From NCBI GenBank assembly GCA_014529385.2, contig CM043969.1, forward strand, positions 71,338,176-71,402,175: a DNA stretch of 64,000 nucleotides, written 5' to 3'. The position numbers were made by a program, and so were the translations under genes. Each line of letters begins with the position of its first letter. The first letter of the stretch is position 1. Source of the DNA: Adiantum capillus-veneris (lineage: Eukaryota; Streptophyta; Polypodiopsida; Polypodiales; Pteridaceae). Below the pieces are notes generated by a model, which saw nothing but the letters and a program-made list of their open reading frames with translations, was not told the DNA's origin and ran no database searches. This document shows positions 46,490-59,359 of the stretch, piece after piece.

Positions 46490-49200
46490 TATGTAGTTCT
46501 ATATGTTAATGTGAGTGTAAGGAAAAAGGGTTTTAAATAGGGGTGTCATAAGCTTATACAATAGGGGTAGGCCCCAACTTATTTTTTGATGTCTACCGTA
46601 GGTAGAGAGGGGGGAGGGACAATGGGGGTGGGGGTTGAGGGGTGAGGGGAAGAGAGAAGTTGCATTATTTGGAGGCATGCGTTACCTACACATATAACAT
46701 AGGTATTTATAGAGCCACAATCTACAAATAAGATATATGAACCTCGTATTTTTTGTTGAAGAGAAAATGGAGAACTAAGTGGAAAAAATGATTAGATTGT
46801 CTTTAAATTTGCTACTATGTGATGATTATCGCATTCCTCGGTATATCCTTGGGCTATTGGATCCATTTCTTCCATTTAGTCCTAATGATTGAGGGTTCAA
46901 CGCATTGCCATTGTCCGAGATCCAATAGTTTGAATCTAGTGGAGTGTTCTCTTCTTGGGGTTCTTTTATACCATCGCCATCACTAAGGGTGAGACTAGTT
47001 GTTCGAATGTTGTCCTAGCATGAATATGAGCCGTTGGTTCTATGTGGAAACCAGAAAAGTATGGGGAGCCATAGTACCATATTGTGTTGTTACATTTATC
47101 TCCATAATCAGCTCCCATTTAGGGATATGAGAAATATTTTAAAGATTTGGTTTTCATTAGGGTTAATACCTATGCCAATTACTTTATGGAAGAGGTCTTG
47201 GCCTATTGCTTGAAAAGTTTATGATATGTTTTTCTTGATCGTTCTCTTCCATACCTTCAGCATTACATTGAATAAACATTCCAAAGTGCTCATTTAAGGT
47301 TTAGTTATTTTGGGCTTGTACAGTCGTGTGGTTTTGGGAGAAGATGTTCTTGAGGATGTTGAATCTCTGTGCTCAAGAAGAGTGAGTTTGAATATGATTT
47401 GGTGTTTTTTAAGTAAGTTGAAGGTGCTTGAGAGGGCAAGTTGCACAGGGATTGTAGTTGACTGACCAATATTTTTTCTACATTTTTGCCTAAGCTACAA
47501 TGTCAAAGGAGGTATACTGCTTCTTCTTTCATTAGTGACAATGTAGTAATGTCCTTTATTTCATGTATCAATCCATGCCAAAAGAAAACCTAGGTTTAGA
47601 GTAATCTGTCCTATAAATTTTGAGATTTACCTCGAAAAAATAATGTCAAAGGTAAAAAATTGGACAAAATATAGAGAGACTTAATTTAGCGTAAAAACCT
47701 TCAAATTAATTCAATTTACATCTCCACTTTATCCTTAGATCTGCAATAGAATCTCGTGGTTTACGATGAAGAATGCCGGTTGCATCAAGCACACTCTTGG
47801 GACCAATGACATCTCAAAGTACAAATGCATGTACTAAGAACTCGATCTCTAAGTCACATTAGAGTTGTACATTTATGGAATGCAATGAGAGGCCCTACAA
47901 GCCTCAAACTTTTGGAATGAGTCGATCTCTAAGTCACATTAGAGTTCTACATTTATGGACTCCAATGAGAGGCCCTACAAGCCTCAAACTTTTGGAATGA
48001 GTACATTTATGCTTGCAAGACATATTTAATCACCTTTGAAGGGGTCCATTGACATTCAAAGGGCTCGCTTATGCAATCACATAATATACCTCATCCGGTT
48101 AAGCTTTTTCCACTATTTAGTTGGATCCTGACACTGTCTTGGTCATGCAAGGCTATAAGCATCCAATTGGTAGCCTATTGCATGTTTTAGAGGCCCTTAG
48201 TGATTCTAGAGGGTGGTTCAAACACCTCTAAGTTGATTTAACTCTATCTAGTGGGGGGAGGTTTCTCTAATAAGCATCAAATGCAAAAAAAAACTAATTG
48301 TTCTTTATTAAGACACTCACTCAGTCCTCTATCGGCACCATACCTTATCCGTAAAGTACTGCTCAAACCTGTCGGCCCTTGCAAGCGAAGGAGACCTACT
48401 CCTGGCAGTGACTTGCATCAACAACGTGTTGTTGGCCTTGTAAGTCATGGGAGAGAAGCTATTGTTGGCGACGACTAGCAGCAATTGAAAAGCAGCAAAG
48501 TCTATGACCTGTATCATCAAAAAGTAGTGGACCTGCTTCGAGACAAAAGCACCACATCAGAGGGTGACGTGTAGCAGCAAAGGCTAGCCACATCTAAAAA
48601 CCTTTGTCTAAATAGCCAGTAGAAATGTGGTTCACACAAATCATTTTGTAAATCCACACACACACACACAAGTTGCAAGCAATTGTAAAAAAATACCATT
48701 TTATTAGATATGTTTTAAAGGAAAACTAGTGAAACAATGGAGATTTTATATGGTGTCATTTGATCTCAACTATTTAGATTTTCTCTACTATGTTAGGAAA
48801 TCTGCTTTTGTTGTTCATTAGTGCCATCTTACTTTCTACTTGGTAAATCATGAAAAACATTCCCTCATGTTTGCATTGTAATCTATATCATATATAGTAA
48901 TTATACTATATATAATGGAGCTTAAATTTTTTGAGGAAGGAGAGAGCCTCCACGTGTCAATCCTACGTTCACTTCAAAGAAAACTTTACAAAATATTTCA
49001 TTCATGTGAACCTTGGAACCTGTGAACCATTTAAGCTTTCAACCTGGTTTAAAAAAAGGGATTGACTTTACTTTTCTTTAAAGAAGGTAGACTTTACTTT
49101 TCCTTCTGAAAGCCAAAGTTGGGTGGCTCAAGTTTGCTTTTCAAAGGCCAATGGCCATTAAAAAAATTGAAAAATTTAAGGAATTTTTTGTATGTGCACC
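46490..49200. other. Non-coding; one 80-bp tandem duplication
   Basis: AT-rich with no convincing gene. 47842-47921 and 47922-48001 are head-to-tail copies of an 80-bp block (TCGATCTCTAAGTCACATTA...TTTTGGAATGAG) with about three differences. Small ORFs at 48251-48478 (+) and 48329-48699 (-) overlap each other and show no family. A (CA)n run lies at 48656-48671. Confidence 0.5.
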
Positions 49201-49331
49201 TGCAAAATTTTAGGGGTTTACTTCAAGGCAAACTTGGAATCTAGCTAGGATTTTGCAATTTTAGACCATTATAAATATACTAAATCCCACTTTTTATCTA
49301 ACATCAGACTCGAACAGTCTCAAAACGAAAG

Positions 49332-49435
<104 letters not shown>

Positions 49436-50090
49436 CTCAAAGAGGGCACCAAATCTTTTCTCGTGATCGAAATAATTTAAAATAAATAAAGGACACACTA
49501 AAAACTCTTTTGATTTTTACATCAAAATTTGAAGAATTGATGGTATTTATACTAAAACTTGTAGAATTATTCTGGTTTTCTTCAAGATAAGCTTGGAATC
49601 CTCGAGAGAAAGGGGGGGCAGGGAGGGCGGGGGGGTTCACTATATGTAAAACCTATATCATGTATGTTCAAGCACTATTTATGAAACCTTAGCTATGAAT
49701 TTCTCACCAATCAAATGGAGCATTTTTCTATTCAATTTGTAAAGTTTTTTTCAAGAATAGTTTTTCAACACCCTTTTGTATGTAAAATTGTGAAAAAGTA
49801 TATAATAAAATAATCCACAATGTTAAACCCATGTGATAGGTATTTTTTTATTGTTGTGACCCCCTTGAGTTTGAATCTATTTGGGATTTTACAATTTAAT
49901 CTAGTTAAAAACATAAAACCTTGGTTTTTTGTGAACACTAATTTTCAATAGTCTCAAAAAAGAAGGGGATGATGACGTAGAAAAGTTGGATACTTAGTAT
50001 ATCTAAGATTACTCTCCCCACCTTGAGGATATGCTTTGAGAAGAGAGGAGGGAAGCACCTTTCAAAAATCTTTTACATCCTCACGTGCAA

Positions 50091-50132
<42 letters not shown>

Positions 50133-51357
50133 CCTTGGAAGCATCACACTGCTCGTTGAAGGGTTACTCTATTTTTCCTCTTGAAGGCAATTTGAAGCGT
50201 GGCTATAATTTTCCTTTTGAATGCTATAAAGAAACCCCCCTTTTCTTTTTACACAAAACCATAGAGAGCTCTCAACTTTGAAGGGTGACTCTATTTTGAT
50301 ATTTTATCATTACAAATATCTATAGTAGTACTCATGAGGGTTAATAGATTAAAACCACCACAGATAAATAAGCCTCATGCCCAGGAATTGCCATTTCCAT
50401 AAGCAGAAAACACAACTGACCATACCAGTTCACAAGGCTATCTACAAGGAAGCGTAACCCATAACCATCACAAGGCCATCTCATCACATTGAGCAACATT
50501 GTGCCCATATGAGCATGGACCATGAACCATACAAAGCAAAAGGAGAAGAAGTCCTGAGAATAGCACATGCTAATCTCTCCATGATTCTACACGTCAGGCA
50601 ATGTTGAGCAAAAACCTTGTGATTGTCACCTAAATGCATAGTTATTCTACTAACCAAGGACGTGCACACTACATGTTACAACTTCACCCAAAGAGGCAAA
50701 GTCAGGTGGTCTCACAGTCGGGCTGGCACCACCTGTGTCTCAAATGGGACAACATAAACATGTGGCATGTGAGGTCTCAAATAGGGCTTTGCCAAAAACA
50801 TTTTTCCTGATCAAACTAATTTGCTAGGTTTGCCAGAAAAGAATAGTACTCGAAGTAAAGAAGGGCACAATTATAACTTTGATTTTTAGGCCAGAATTTG
50901 AGAAAATAATGCTAAAACTTGCAAAACATTTTCAGTTCTTTTCAAGGCAAGCTTGGAAACTAGCCAGATTTTCCAATCTCAAATAATTAAAAATATAGCA
51001 AATCTTGGTCTTTTGCAAACATTGAAAATATATAAAGACATAATAAAAGCTCTTTTGATTTTTAAGTCAAAATTTGAAGTATTTACACTAAAACTTGAAA
51101 AATTTTGCCGGTTTTCTTGAAGGCTAGATTGGCATATAGCCCAAATTTGTAATTTTATCCAGTTACAAGTACACTAAACCCCGGTTTTTTGTAAACAAGG
51201 ACCTCAAATAGCCCCAAAATGGAAGGGTATGATGGATGTAGAAGAGTTGGAAGCTCAGTACATCCACTATCACTCTCTTACCACCTTAAGGATGGTATGT
51301 GACAAAAGGAGGGATGCACCTATCAAAATTTGTTACATCCTCACGTGGGGCACCGAC

Positions 51358-51399
<42 letters not shown>

Positions 51400-51818
51400 C
51401 TAACAACCTGGTAGCCAACCAAAAGCAATGACATATTATTTCAAGAAAAAGGAAGTAATTCTATGATAAGAAATACTTCATCTACTTATATTATTTTTCC
51501 TAATTGTAGTAATTTAATAAATAAGGACACAAATAAAACTCTTCTACCTTTAGGTTAAAATTTGAAGAACTACCAATTTTCTTAAAGGCAAGCTTGGAAT
51601 GTAACTTGGGTCTTACAATTTTAGCAGGTAATAAATACACATAGCCCTTTTTTTTGTGAACATAGGTCTCAAATAGACAAAAAATGGAAACGTATGAGAG
51701 GCACTAAAAACTTGGATGTATAGTACATCCTCGGTCACTCTTTTACCACCTCAAGCACAAGCTATGCATGAAGAGGAAAGTGGACCTATCAAAAATCACT
51801 CTTGCATGGGACACTGGC

Positions 51819-51855
<37 letters not shown>

Positions 51856-52036
51856 CCCAACAAGTTGGCAACCCTCCATAAGCAATTACACATTGTTTCA
51901 AAAAGAAAGGATTCAATTCTACGATATGAAATGCTTAATCTACTCACACTATTCTTCCTAACAGAAGTAATTTAATACATAAGGGAAAAAATAACACTCT
52001 TTCAATTTTTATGTTAAAATATGAAGAATAGTCGGT

Positions 52037-52355
52037 TGTTAGAAATTTGGATCGTGCTAGCTATGGTGGATGAAAGAGAAACATGGTGCAAGTGTGTGAG
52101 TGTGTGTAAGAAAGCTTATCACTCAAGTGAATTAGGTTCCAAGATAGATTAGCTTGGACTCATAAACACAATCTTGAGTATTGACTTAGCTTAGCACAAG
52201 CTCACCATAGACAAGCATGTAGTGCAAAATGAGTTGTTGTTTATTGATTCAAGAGATGAGCTTTAAGTAGCTCTATAGCCTTGCTCCACACTATGTGGGA
52301 TAAATCCACTCTCCTCTCCTTGACTCACACCTTAGGACAAAGCTCACACTTTACA
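52037..52355 (-). repeat. 3' LTR of gag-only element
   Basis: On the - strand TGTAAAGTGTGAG...CTAACA. It differs from the other LTR by a few substitutions and one TG unit. Confidence 0.9.
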
Positions 52356-52370
52356 ATCCTCCCCTTGAGG
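52356..52370 (-). other. Polypurine tract of gag-only element
   Basis: CCTCAAGGGGAGGAT directly before the 3' LTR (- strand); the typical Copia form. Confidence 0.85.
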
Positions 52371-52583
52371 TTTGGACTAAGACAAGATACTCAAGATGCA
52401 GGATCCACATAGGCTAACCAAATCCACACAGGAAAATAAAGTCCACAAAGGATGGTGATATCCACACAGGATGGTAACATCCACACAAGAACAATTCACA
52501 AAGGATGGTGATGTCTACACAAGATGATAATCTGGTATCCACACAAGAAAAAGTCCTCCCCTACAAGTAGAGAGTCTGCATCT

Positions 52584-53477
52584 TCAAAATGGGTCTTCCC
52601 AAACGCTACCTTCGTCTTCATCCTCTTTGTCTTCTACTATGTGAGATGATCCTCTGTCAGGTCTCTTGCCTTCGTTGCTTCTGCTGTTGCTTCTACTGCT
52701 ACTGCTTTCTCCACTGCTACTGCCTCCACTTGAGTAGCAGCGAGAAGGAGGGTGTCCTTTCCTACCACATTTTTTGCGAGGTTTGTTTGTGTAGCAATCT
52801 TTTGCTACGTGTCCCATTCTTCCACATTCATAACACTTTCGTCCGTTTGTCGATGTTGATGGCGAATATCTTCCCTGTGAAGATGTTGCGATGAAAAATC
52901 CTCTTGATGGGGTAAGTGAACCTCTTTGCTTTCTTTCTTCTGCTTGGACCGAGTTGATTACATCTTGAAATGGTGGTGCCGCTTCTTTTTCTTCAAGAAT
53001 TGTGACTAAGTGGTCATAAGAAGGTGGAAGTGTACTTAAAAGTATAGCCACTTTGTCATCTTCTGGTACTTCCACTTGGATGTAAGTGAGCTGTGTGACA
53101 ATGCTCTTAAGCCTGTTCACTAGGCTAGCAATATCCTCCCCTTGAAGCATAGTAACTTTGTAAAGCTGTCTTTTAAGACTAACTTTGCTTCTTTTGGCTC
53201 GAGCTCCAAAGTTACTTTCTAGGACATGCTAGGCTTCATGTGCATGCTTACATTCATCTGTGATGATAATTCCCAATGCTTGTTCGTCTTTGGCCAAATT
53301 TTGTGCACTTGCTATGAGTGTAGATGCCCTAGTGTGCACTCCATCGGGTTTGGCTTGTTGCTCGAGGGCAGTGCTAATGACAGACCACAAACATTTTTTC
53401 ATAAGATAGCCTCTTAATTTTGTTTGCCAAGTGTGAAATCCCTCCCCATTGAATTTCTCTATTCCCTTGTCCCCCAT
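52584..53477 (-). pseudogene. Copia-type gag of the gag-only element, one nonsense codon
   Basis: Starts at the ATG at 53477 (MGDKGIEKFNGEGF); 298 codons to the stop at 52584. The frame is continuous except for one TAG at 53231-53229, where the Copia gag family normally has Trp, a single G-to-A change. Domains: DUF4219/UBN2-type gag (KFNGEGFHTWQTKLRGYL; LVNRLKSIVTQL; ILLSTLPPSYDHLV), a canonical CCHC knuckle (CYECGRMGHVAKDC), a second imperfect one (KCGRKGHPPSRC, first Cys lost), then a serine-rich and acidic tail. It ends with no protease motif. This one codon apart, it looks like a constrained gene. Confidence 0.87.
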
Positions 53478-53489
53478 TTGTGCCAATAG

Positions 53490-54749
53490 AGGGGTCTTAG
53501 TTTAAGAGACTCTCCTAGCCAGTGTCTACCTCTTTACACGGCGCACAATTGATGATAGAAAAATTTATTTGCAAGTTATTGTGCTTGGCTGCAAGATTCT
53601 AATTTTAATGTCCTTTTAACAAAATGTGAAGTACCTCTTCACTCGAGGTGAAGTCACCCTTCACGGTTTTGTTTTACCTTGGCGTATTTGGCTTGGAGAT
53701 GCCTTTTGAAGCCTGACAATATCCGCCTTTGAATGTCTTTTGGAAGGCCTTGAAGACTTTGCTGCTTTGGTGGGAACAGGGCCTTAAGTTTGGAAGCTTT
53801 GGGCTTCTTGGAGGTTTGCCTTGGAGGCTTGAGGTAGGACTGCCCACTTAGAAATTGGTGCTCGGAGGCTCGAGGCAGGATTGCCCGCTTAGTGGCTTTG
53901 GGGCCTTGGCATGAGGTGGAAAAAAGGGGTGCTAAGCAAGGAGGGCCTTAACAGGCGTGGGAAGGGGGGCCCAACAGGGGCAGACCCGAAAACACCTTGA
54001 ATTGCAGTTGAGCGCACGGGTGACCGGACGGCGATGGTCTGCGAATGCGGCTGATCGGGCAGGCAAGGGGGGGGGGGGGGGGGGGGGTCGAACGGCGGTG
54101 GTTTCCCTGCGACGGCCGGTGGCGGCTGCGGACCCGATTTCGGATTCCAATCGAACTCACCGCCTAGCTGAGGTCCGTCGGCAGAGCCTTTGAGCGTGGG
54201 GCCTTGAGCTCCAACTTAGGGAAGGGTACCCACCAAATTGGGGCTACCCATTGACTTTTAGATTATTTTGGCACATGGCATTAAATGGAGTTAGGCATAC
54301 ACACATACACACATAAAATTATGAACTGCTGTAGGGATTAGAGAGACTGAGAATGCACTTTGAGTGAAGAATTGATTAAATGATTAAGTGCTCTAACGAA
54401 GTCGGACTCGAACAAGGAGACAGTCGATGGAAAGCTCTTGATGATGGCTTCATACACACATAAAATTGTAGAGCAACTAAATGATACAATGAGATAAATG
54501 CTAATGCAAAAAAGGGTTGATGACAAACACAAAGTAGGTCAAAATGAGTATGAAATTCACATTAAGTGAGAAATTGCACATACAACCAATGCTAAATGCG
54601 AGTTCCCCTTCACCTAATCGCCATAGGGTAGTGGATCGTGCTCTTGCCCAAGTGGCGATTAGGGATTGGGATTATCCACATGATGCAAATAAGATTAGAG
54701 AGTGCTAATCACACAAATGCACACTAATAAACCTAGTTAGCACACCATG
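53490..54749 (-). other. Long leader of the gag-only element, GC-rich in part
   Basis: Between PBS and gag. A GC-rich stretch at about 53930-54200 includes a 23-base poly-G (54067-54089) and differs in composition from the AT-rich surroundings. It may be captured sequence or a structured leader. Open frames across it are proline runs from the G tract and are not called. Confidence 0.5.
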
Positions 54750-54761
54750 ACTCTGCTACCA
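54750..54761 (-). other. Primer binding site of gag-only element
   Basis: TGGTAGCAGAGT on the - strand, two bases inside the 5' LTR; a variant of the tRNA-Met site. Confidence 0.82.
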
Positions 54762-54763
54762 AA

Positions 54764-55081
54764 TGTTAGGAATTTGGATCGTGCTAGCTATGGTGGATGA
54801 AAGAGAAACATGGTGCAAGTGTGTGGTGTGTGTAAGCAAGCTTATCACTCAAGTGAATTAGGTTCCAAGATAGATTAGCTTGGACTCATAAACACAATCT
54901 TGAGTATTGACTTAGCTTAGCACAAGCTCACCATAGACAAGCATGTAGTGCCAAATGAGTTGTTTTTTATTGATTCAAGAGATGAGCTTTAAGTAGCTCT
55001 ATAGCCTTGCTCCACACTATGTGGGATAAATCCACTCTCCTCTCCTTGACTCACACCTTAGGACAAAGCTCACACTTTACA
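54764..55081 (-). repeat. 5' LTR of gag-only element
   Basis: 318 bp, partner of 52037-52355, flanked by target duplication TCGGT on the right. Confidence 0.9.
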
Positions 55082-55395
55082 TCGGTAACATTGATACTAG
55101 AACAATTATCAATATTTACATAGAAACTTGCAAGATTTATTGATTTTCTTCAAGGCAATCTTGGAATGTAGCACAGGTTTTACAATTTTAGCCGGTTGAA
55201 GGTACATTAAACTTTTTTTTTTTTTGTAAACACAGGTTTCCAACATACCCAAAATGGAAGGGCACGAGAGGCACTAAAAAGATGTACGTTCAGTACATCC
55301 ACGATCACTCTCTCACGACCTTGAGCACAAGCTATGCACAAAGAGGAGAGGTGCACCTGTTAAAAATTTGTTACAACCCTTGCATGGGACACCAA

Positions 55396-55468
<73 letters not shown>

Positions 55469-55569
55469 TTCCTTGGCAATCTAGCAGTGTTCCTAAAGCA
55501 ACTACATACCATTTCAAGGAAAAAGGGAGTTAGGCATTTTGCAATGAGAAATGCTTTATGTAGCTAGCA

Positions 55570-56240
55570 CTCGCTACTTTGGCTTTCACATACTCCATAA
55601 AATAAAAGAGTGTCAGTGTTAGAGTTTGTAGACATGCCATCTATACGAGGGAAAGACTATGGAAAGCCAAAGATGAAGTATCCTAATATACATTGATACG
55701 GTCTTCATTACAACTCAAGTACCCAAGGCTGTGAACACCAAAAGAGGGAGAAGCTATTGTGCAAGATTGAAATGGTTACACTATTGGCTATTGAGGTCAT
55801 ATTTTTGAAGCTTAACTTAAAGCAAAGGGTGGTTCATTTGAGGGAAATGAGAAGTTTTATTTGATAATGCAGCTTTGAACTCATTAGATTAGGTGATGTG
55901 TGCAATATTATATTACCATTAGAATTTGGTTATCTAGATAATGATTTCAACGACTTTCTCAAGGGAGAGGCTCTTGCATTTGTGCTACATAAGACATTGC
56001 ATTTTGACATAGAACTCATGAAGATTTAATTCAAATAGAGGCATCAATTTCTTGAAGGATTGTTTATCTTGAAAACTTATTCCACATAAAGAGATCAAGG
56101 CCCTGCAACAACTGAGCATATCCTTATTGGAGAAGATACCAACAAGGATCAATCATCAGAATTGTATTACATATACATTTTTGTACAGACAATTTGTATG
56201 GAATGTTTCCAATTACTGCTTCCTAAGTTTTCACGCGCGC
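55570..56240. other. Non-coding, nothing recognised
   Basis: AT-rich, no open frame with protein-like features, no repeat pair spotted. Confidence 0.4.
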
Positions 56241-56242
<2 letters not shown>

Positions 56243-56335
<93 letters not shown>

Positions 56336-56430
56336 GGCAGCTCCTTATGGGCTTCCATTTTTCCATCAAAAGAGAAAGATTGATGGAGGGGGTAGAGAGG
56401 GTGATCGCGAGGTTGAATGCAAGTATGCAT

Positions 56431-56508
<78 letters not shown>

Positions 56509-56598
56509 TGGTAGCTCCTTATGGGTTTGAATTTTCCCATAGGGAGAGAAATACTGATGGAGGGAAACAAAGAGGGTAGTTGAGGGGTTGTGCACCAT

Positions 56599-56674
<76 letters not shown>
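56243..56674. repeat. Three tandem copies of a (GT)n(GA)n microsatellite plus spacer
   Basis: (GT)n(GA)n tracts at about 56244-56332, 56427-56505 and 56602-56674. The two spacers are diverged copies of each other (AGCTCCTTATGGG, TTTTTCCATC or TTTTCCCATA, GAGAGAAA, TGATGGAGGG, AGAGGGT, GAGG), so the unit is about 175-190 bp. Confidence 0.88.
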
Positions 56675-56682
<8 letters not shown>

Positions 56683-56882
56683 GTTTTAATATCATAGGAA
56701 CACACTAACATATCTCAATTTTCTAACCTGACATGTCTTTAGTTTTAAGAGTTGGTTTTTAAGAGGGAATTTTTCTAAACAATCCACCGCAGTCAATTGT
56801 TATTATATTTTCCCTTTTCTATTATTGAGAGAGATCTCAAAGATCTACTTGACAAGTCTCCACCTCAAAACTCTGTGCCTGT

Positions 56883-56937
<55 letters not shown>

Positions 56938-57042
56938 GGGGGGGGGCGCAGAAGATAATTTTTATTGATGCGATTAGATATCAAAGATCTACTTGACAAA
57001 TCTTGATCTCATGATATAATATGAGAGAGAGAGAGAGAGAGG
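56675..57042 (-). mobile_element. Decayed relatives of the SINE candidate
   Basis: After the (GA)n tract comes TTTTAATATCATAGGAAC, matching TTTTAATGTCGTAGGAAAC beside the SINE candidates, then further right TTTAAGAGGGAA. Near 56845-56870 and 56980-57005 the block AAAGATCTACTTGAC recurs, matching AAAGATCTATCTGAC in those copies. Another (GT)n(GA)n(G)n tract lies at 56881-56946. The promoter boxes are no longer convincing. Confidence 0.4.
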
Positions 57043-58108
57043 GATAATTTTCATCTTTTTGGAGTGATCCACTCTCTCCACTTGTGTGCATACAGAGACT
57101 TATCCACACCTACAAATTTGTGTGTGTGTGACCCAATGGCCATGCTTTTCTTGGTCGCAACAATGCGTGGGTCACACACTAGTAAGCTTAATTTCAATGT
57201 TTCTACAGTTGTGGTAGTGTTGTTGTCTGGTTTGGTGGTTTCTTACGGTATGGTCTCATTGGAGGGTTTGTCTTTTTTCGGTTGGACTTAGAGGTGCTTA
57301 TGTGGTGATTAGCTTTGTCTGCGACGGTATCGGTGTTACTAACCACCTTCATGGACAGGTCTTGCGGGCTGACAATCCATCAGATCTAGTGGCATCCCCA
57401 GTAGGTCTTGTTTCTCTCCTCAGATGGGTCTAAGCCAGTCCCTTTGTGTCAGGTTGGCTCCCTTGTCAATCGTTCATGTCTTTACGTCGGGTGGCTCCTA
57501 GATCATTTGTTGTATGTGGTCATATCTAGTTGTTCCAACTGATGTATGTGATCGTATCATGGTACTCTAACTCAGTGTGTGAACAAGGTCATACTTGTAT
57601 TTTTTTGGATTTTTCTAATACATTATCACTCACTATTGTGAGTCCTGCCAAAAAAAAAAAAAAAATTGCTCTTGTTGTTCTATCGTGCCATCTTATTAGA
57701 AGGATAATCATTGAAAAGAATCATGAAAAACGTTCCCCTTAGTTTTGCATCATGGTAGGTTTAATTTCAATATCTCTACACCCAAAAAAAAATATCCGTT
57801 CAATTTTGCATTCATTAATTTATGTAGAATCTAGAGAGATACTTTTGTTTAAAGGGATGTAAAAGCAAAATGTTTAGTGTTTTAGTTTGAATGAGAAAGC
57901 AGGCAGCTGAGTAGGGATATTTTGGGAATTTTGAAAAATTTGAAGGGCATTTTGGGAAAAATCTATTGAGAGGCTCCTTTGTTTTGAGAGGGGAAAAAGA
58001 GGTGGTTGACACGTGCAGCAGTGGAGAGAGATGGCAAGACTTGTAGAGGGTAGAGAGAGGGAGAGCAACACGATCATTGGGAGGTGCTAGGTGTGACTTG
58101 TATCAGAG

Positions 58109-58144
<36 letters not shown>

Positions 58145-59355
58145 CCCCCCCCCTCGACGTCCACATGCAGGTATCTACCTCGCTGGCTCTCCATCTCTCT
58201 TGCGGATCTGTTCACGCAAGGCAACCTTGATCCTCGCTCAAGGATGAGCTGCAGAGACTCGCCCACTGCTACAAGTGGTCGTTGTGCATACACCAGCAAT
58301 GGCGAGGGGCTAGCCTTGCATGAGGCAGTGATCCGAATAGCTGGGGCCTCGGATCCTCAAATGAGAGCGATGAATTCTTGGAGAGCTCTCATTGCATGGC
58401 AAAATGTCTTCTTTGTGTCACGAATGGAGCAAAGAGAGTGCAAGCAGAAGCCAAACTTTTTGTGGTGGGAGAGCGAACCCAAGAGAGCTCTGCGATTGTG
58501 AATGACCAGAAGGCGGATTCGAGGCACAACTATGCGAACAATGGTTGCAAATGAGAGTGAGGAGAGAGACGGACACTACACATGGGGGCCTGGAGTTGCG
58601 TGGGAATGGCTAGAGCAAGAGACATTTGCTTTCTGCCAAGACTAGACAAGAATCTTGGTGTTTAATTAATTAATGGAATGTAGAATAGACCCGTAAGTGT
58701 TCAGTATCTATTGGGCACTAACAACATAAGTGGGGATGTTGTAGTATTTAGTCAATTATAGGCATGACGGAGCTGATGGTTGTATTGACTTGTGGGTGAC
58801 TATGATGAGTTTATACTTTGGACTATTTGTTAAGGGTGAACCTGGTCTTACCTTGGATTCATCTACATATATTATTTTCAAAGTTTCTTCCTTTGGAATG
58901 TTCAACAGAATTAGTAGAATTAGTAGTAAAGTGGGCAGATTAAAAATTCACTTAAGGTCCTTTTTTGTTCTCGACTATTTAGATCTTCTCAATGCATTCA
59001 GTCATGTTTGCATCGTAGGAAGTCTAATTTCATCGTCATCAGCATTGTAGCAAGTTTAACTTTTTGGCCCATCTTCCTCACTGTCATCAATATCCTTGAC
59101 ATTGGCCATAGCATATCAATCCATCTATACTTCTATACTTCTATTATGCAGCGTAATATTTTTGAGGAAGGAGAGACACTCCACGTGTCAATCTCTCCTC
59201 CTTCCTTCCTCATCCTCAAAAAACGTAGCAGCCAAAAAAAAAAAAACACTGCAGCCAAGGTCTGAGCGAAGAGACCTGTAGGAGCTGTCAAGGTCGAGGC
59301 ACGCGAAGGTCTGAGCCAAGGTCGAGGCGCGCTGCAAGAGCTATCACCTCCCATC
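57043..59355. other. Non-coding; possible LINE 3' end and unidentified ORF
   Basis: A run of 15-16 A at about 57650-57665 follows CACTATTGTGAGTCCTGCC and may be the tail of a LINE-like insertion on the + strand, but no RT is present and no target duplication found. A (CT)n(C)n tract lies at 58112-58153. An 85-codon + strand frame at 58244-58501 (MSCRDSPTATSG) has no motif I recognise. A block with GAGGAAGGAGAGA and CCACGTGTCAAT at 59164-59192 also occurs at 48933-48962. Confidence 0.4.
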
Positions 59356-59359
59356 CCAT

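Larger units (their letters stand above)
52037..55081 (-). mobile_element. Gag-only LTR element (TR-GAG-like), complete
   Basis: 3045 bp with LTRs of 318-319 bp and a perfect 5-bp target duplication TCGGT (52032-52036 and 55082-55086). On the - strand the order is 5' LTR, PBS, a ~1.27-kb leader, one gag frame, polypurine tract, 3' LTR. No protease, integrase, RT or RNase H is present and there is no room for them. Such Copia-type gag-only units match the described plant TR-GAG class, which depends on enzymes from other elements. Confidence 0.88.

Noticed and set aside
56127-56601. Frames of alternating Arg-Glu, Ser-Leu, Cys-Val and His-Thr over microsatellites
   Set aside because: Dinucleotide repeats are open in all frames; the same applies at 537-829, 2019-2260, 6701-7026, 7151-7416, 28409-28591 and 49304-49498.
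57043-57666. LINE insertion ending in an A tail
   Set aside because: Only the A run supports it; no reverse transcriptase, endonuclease or target duplication could be found.
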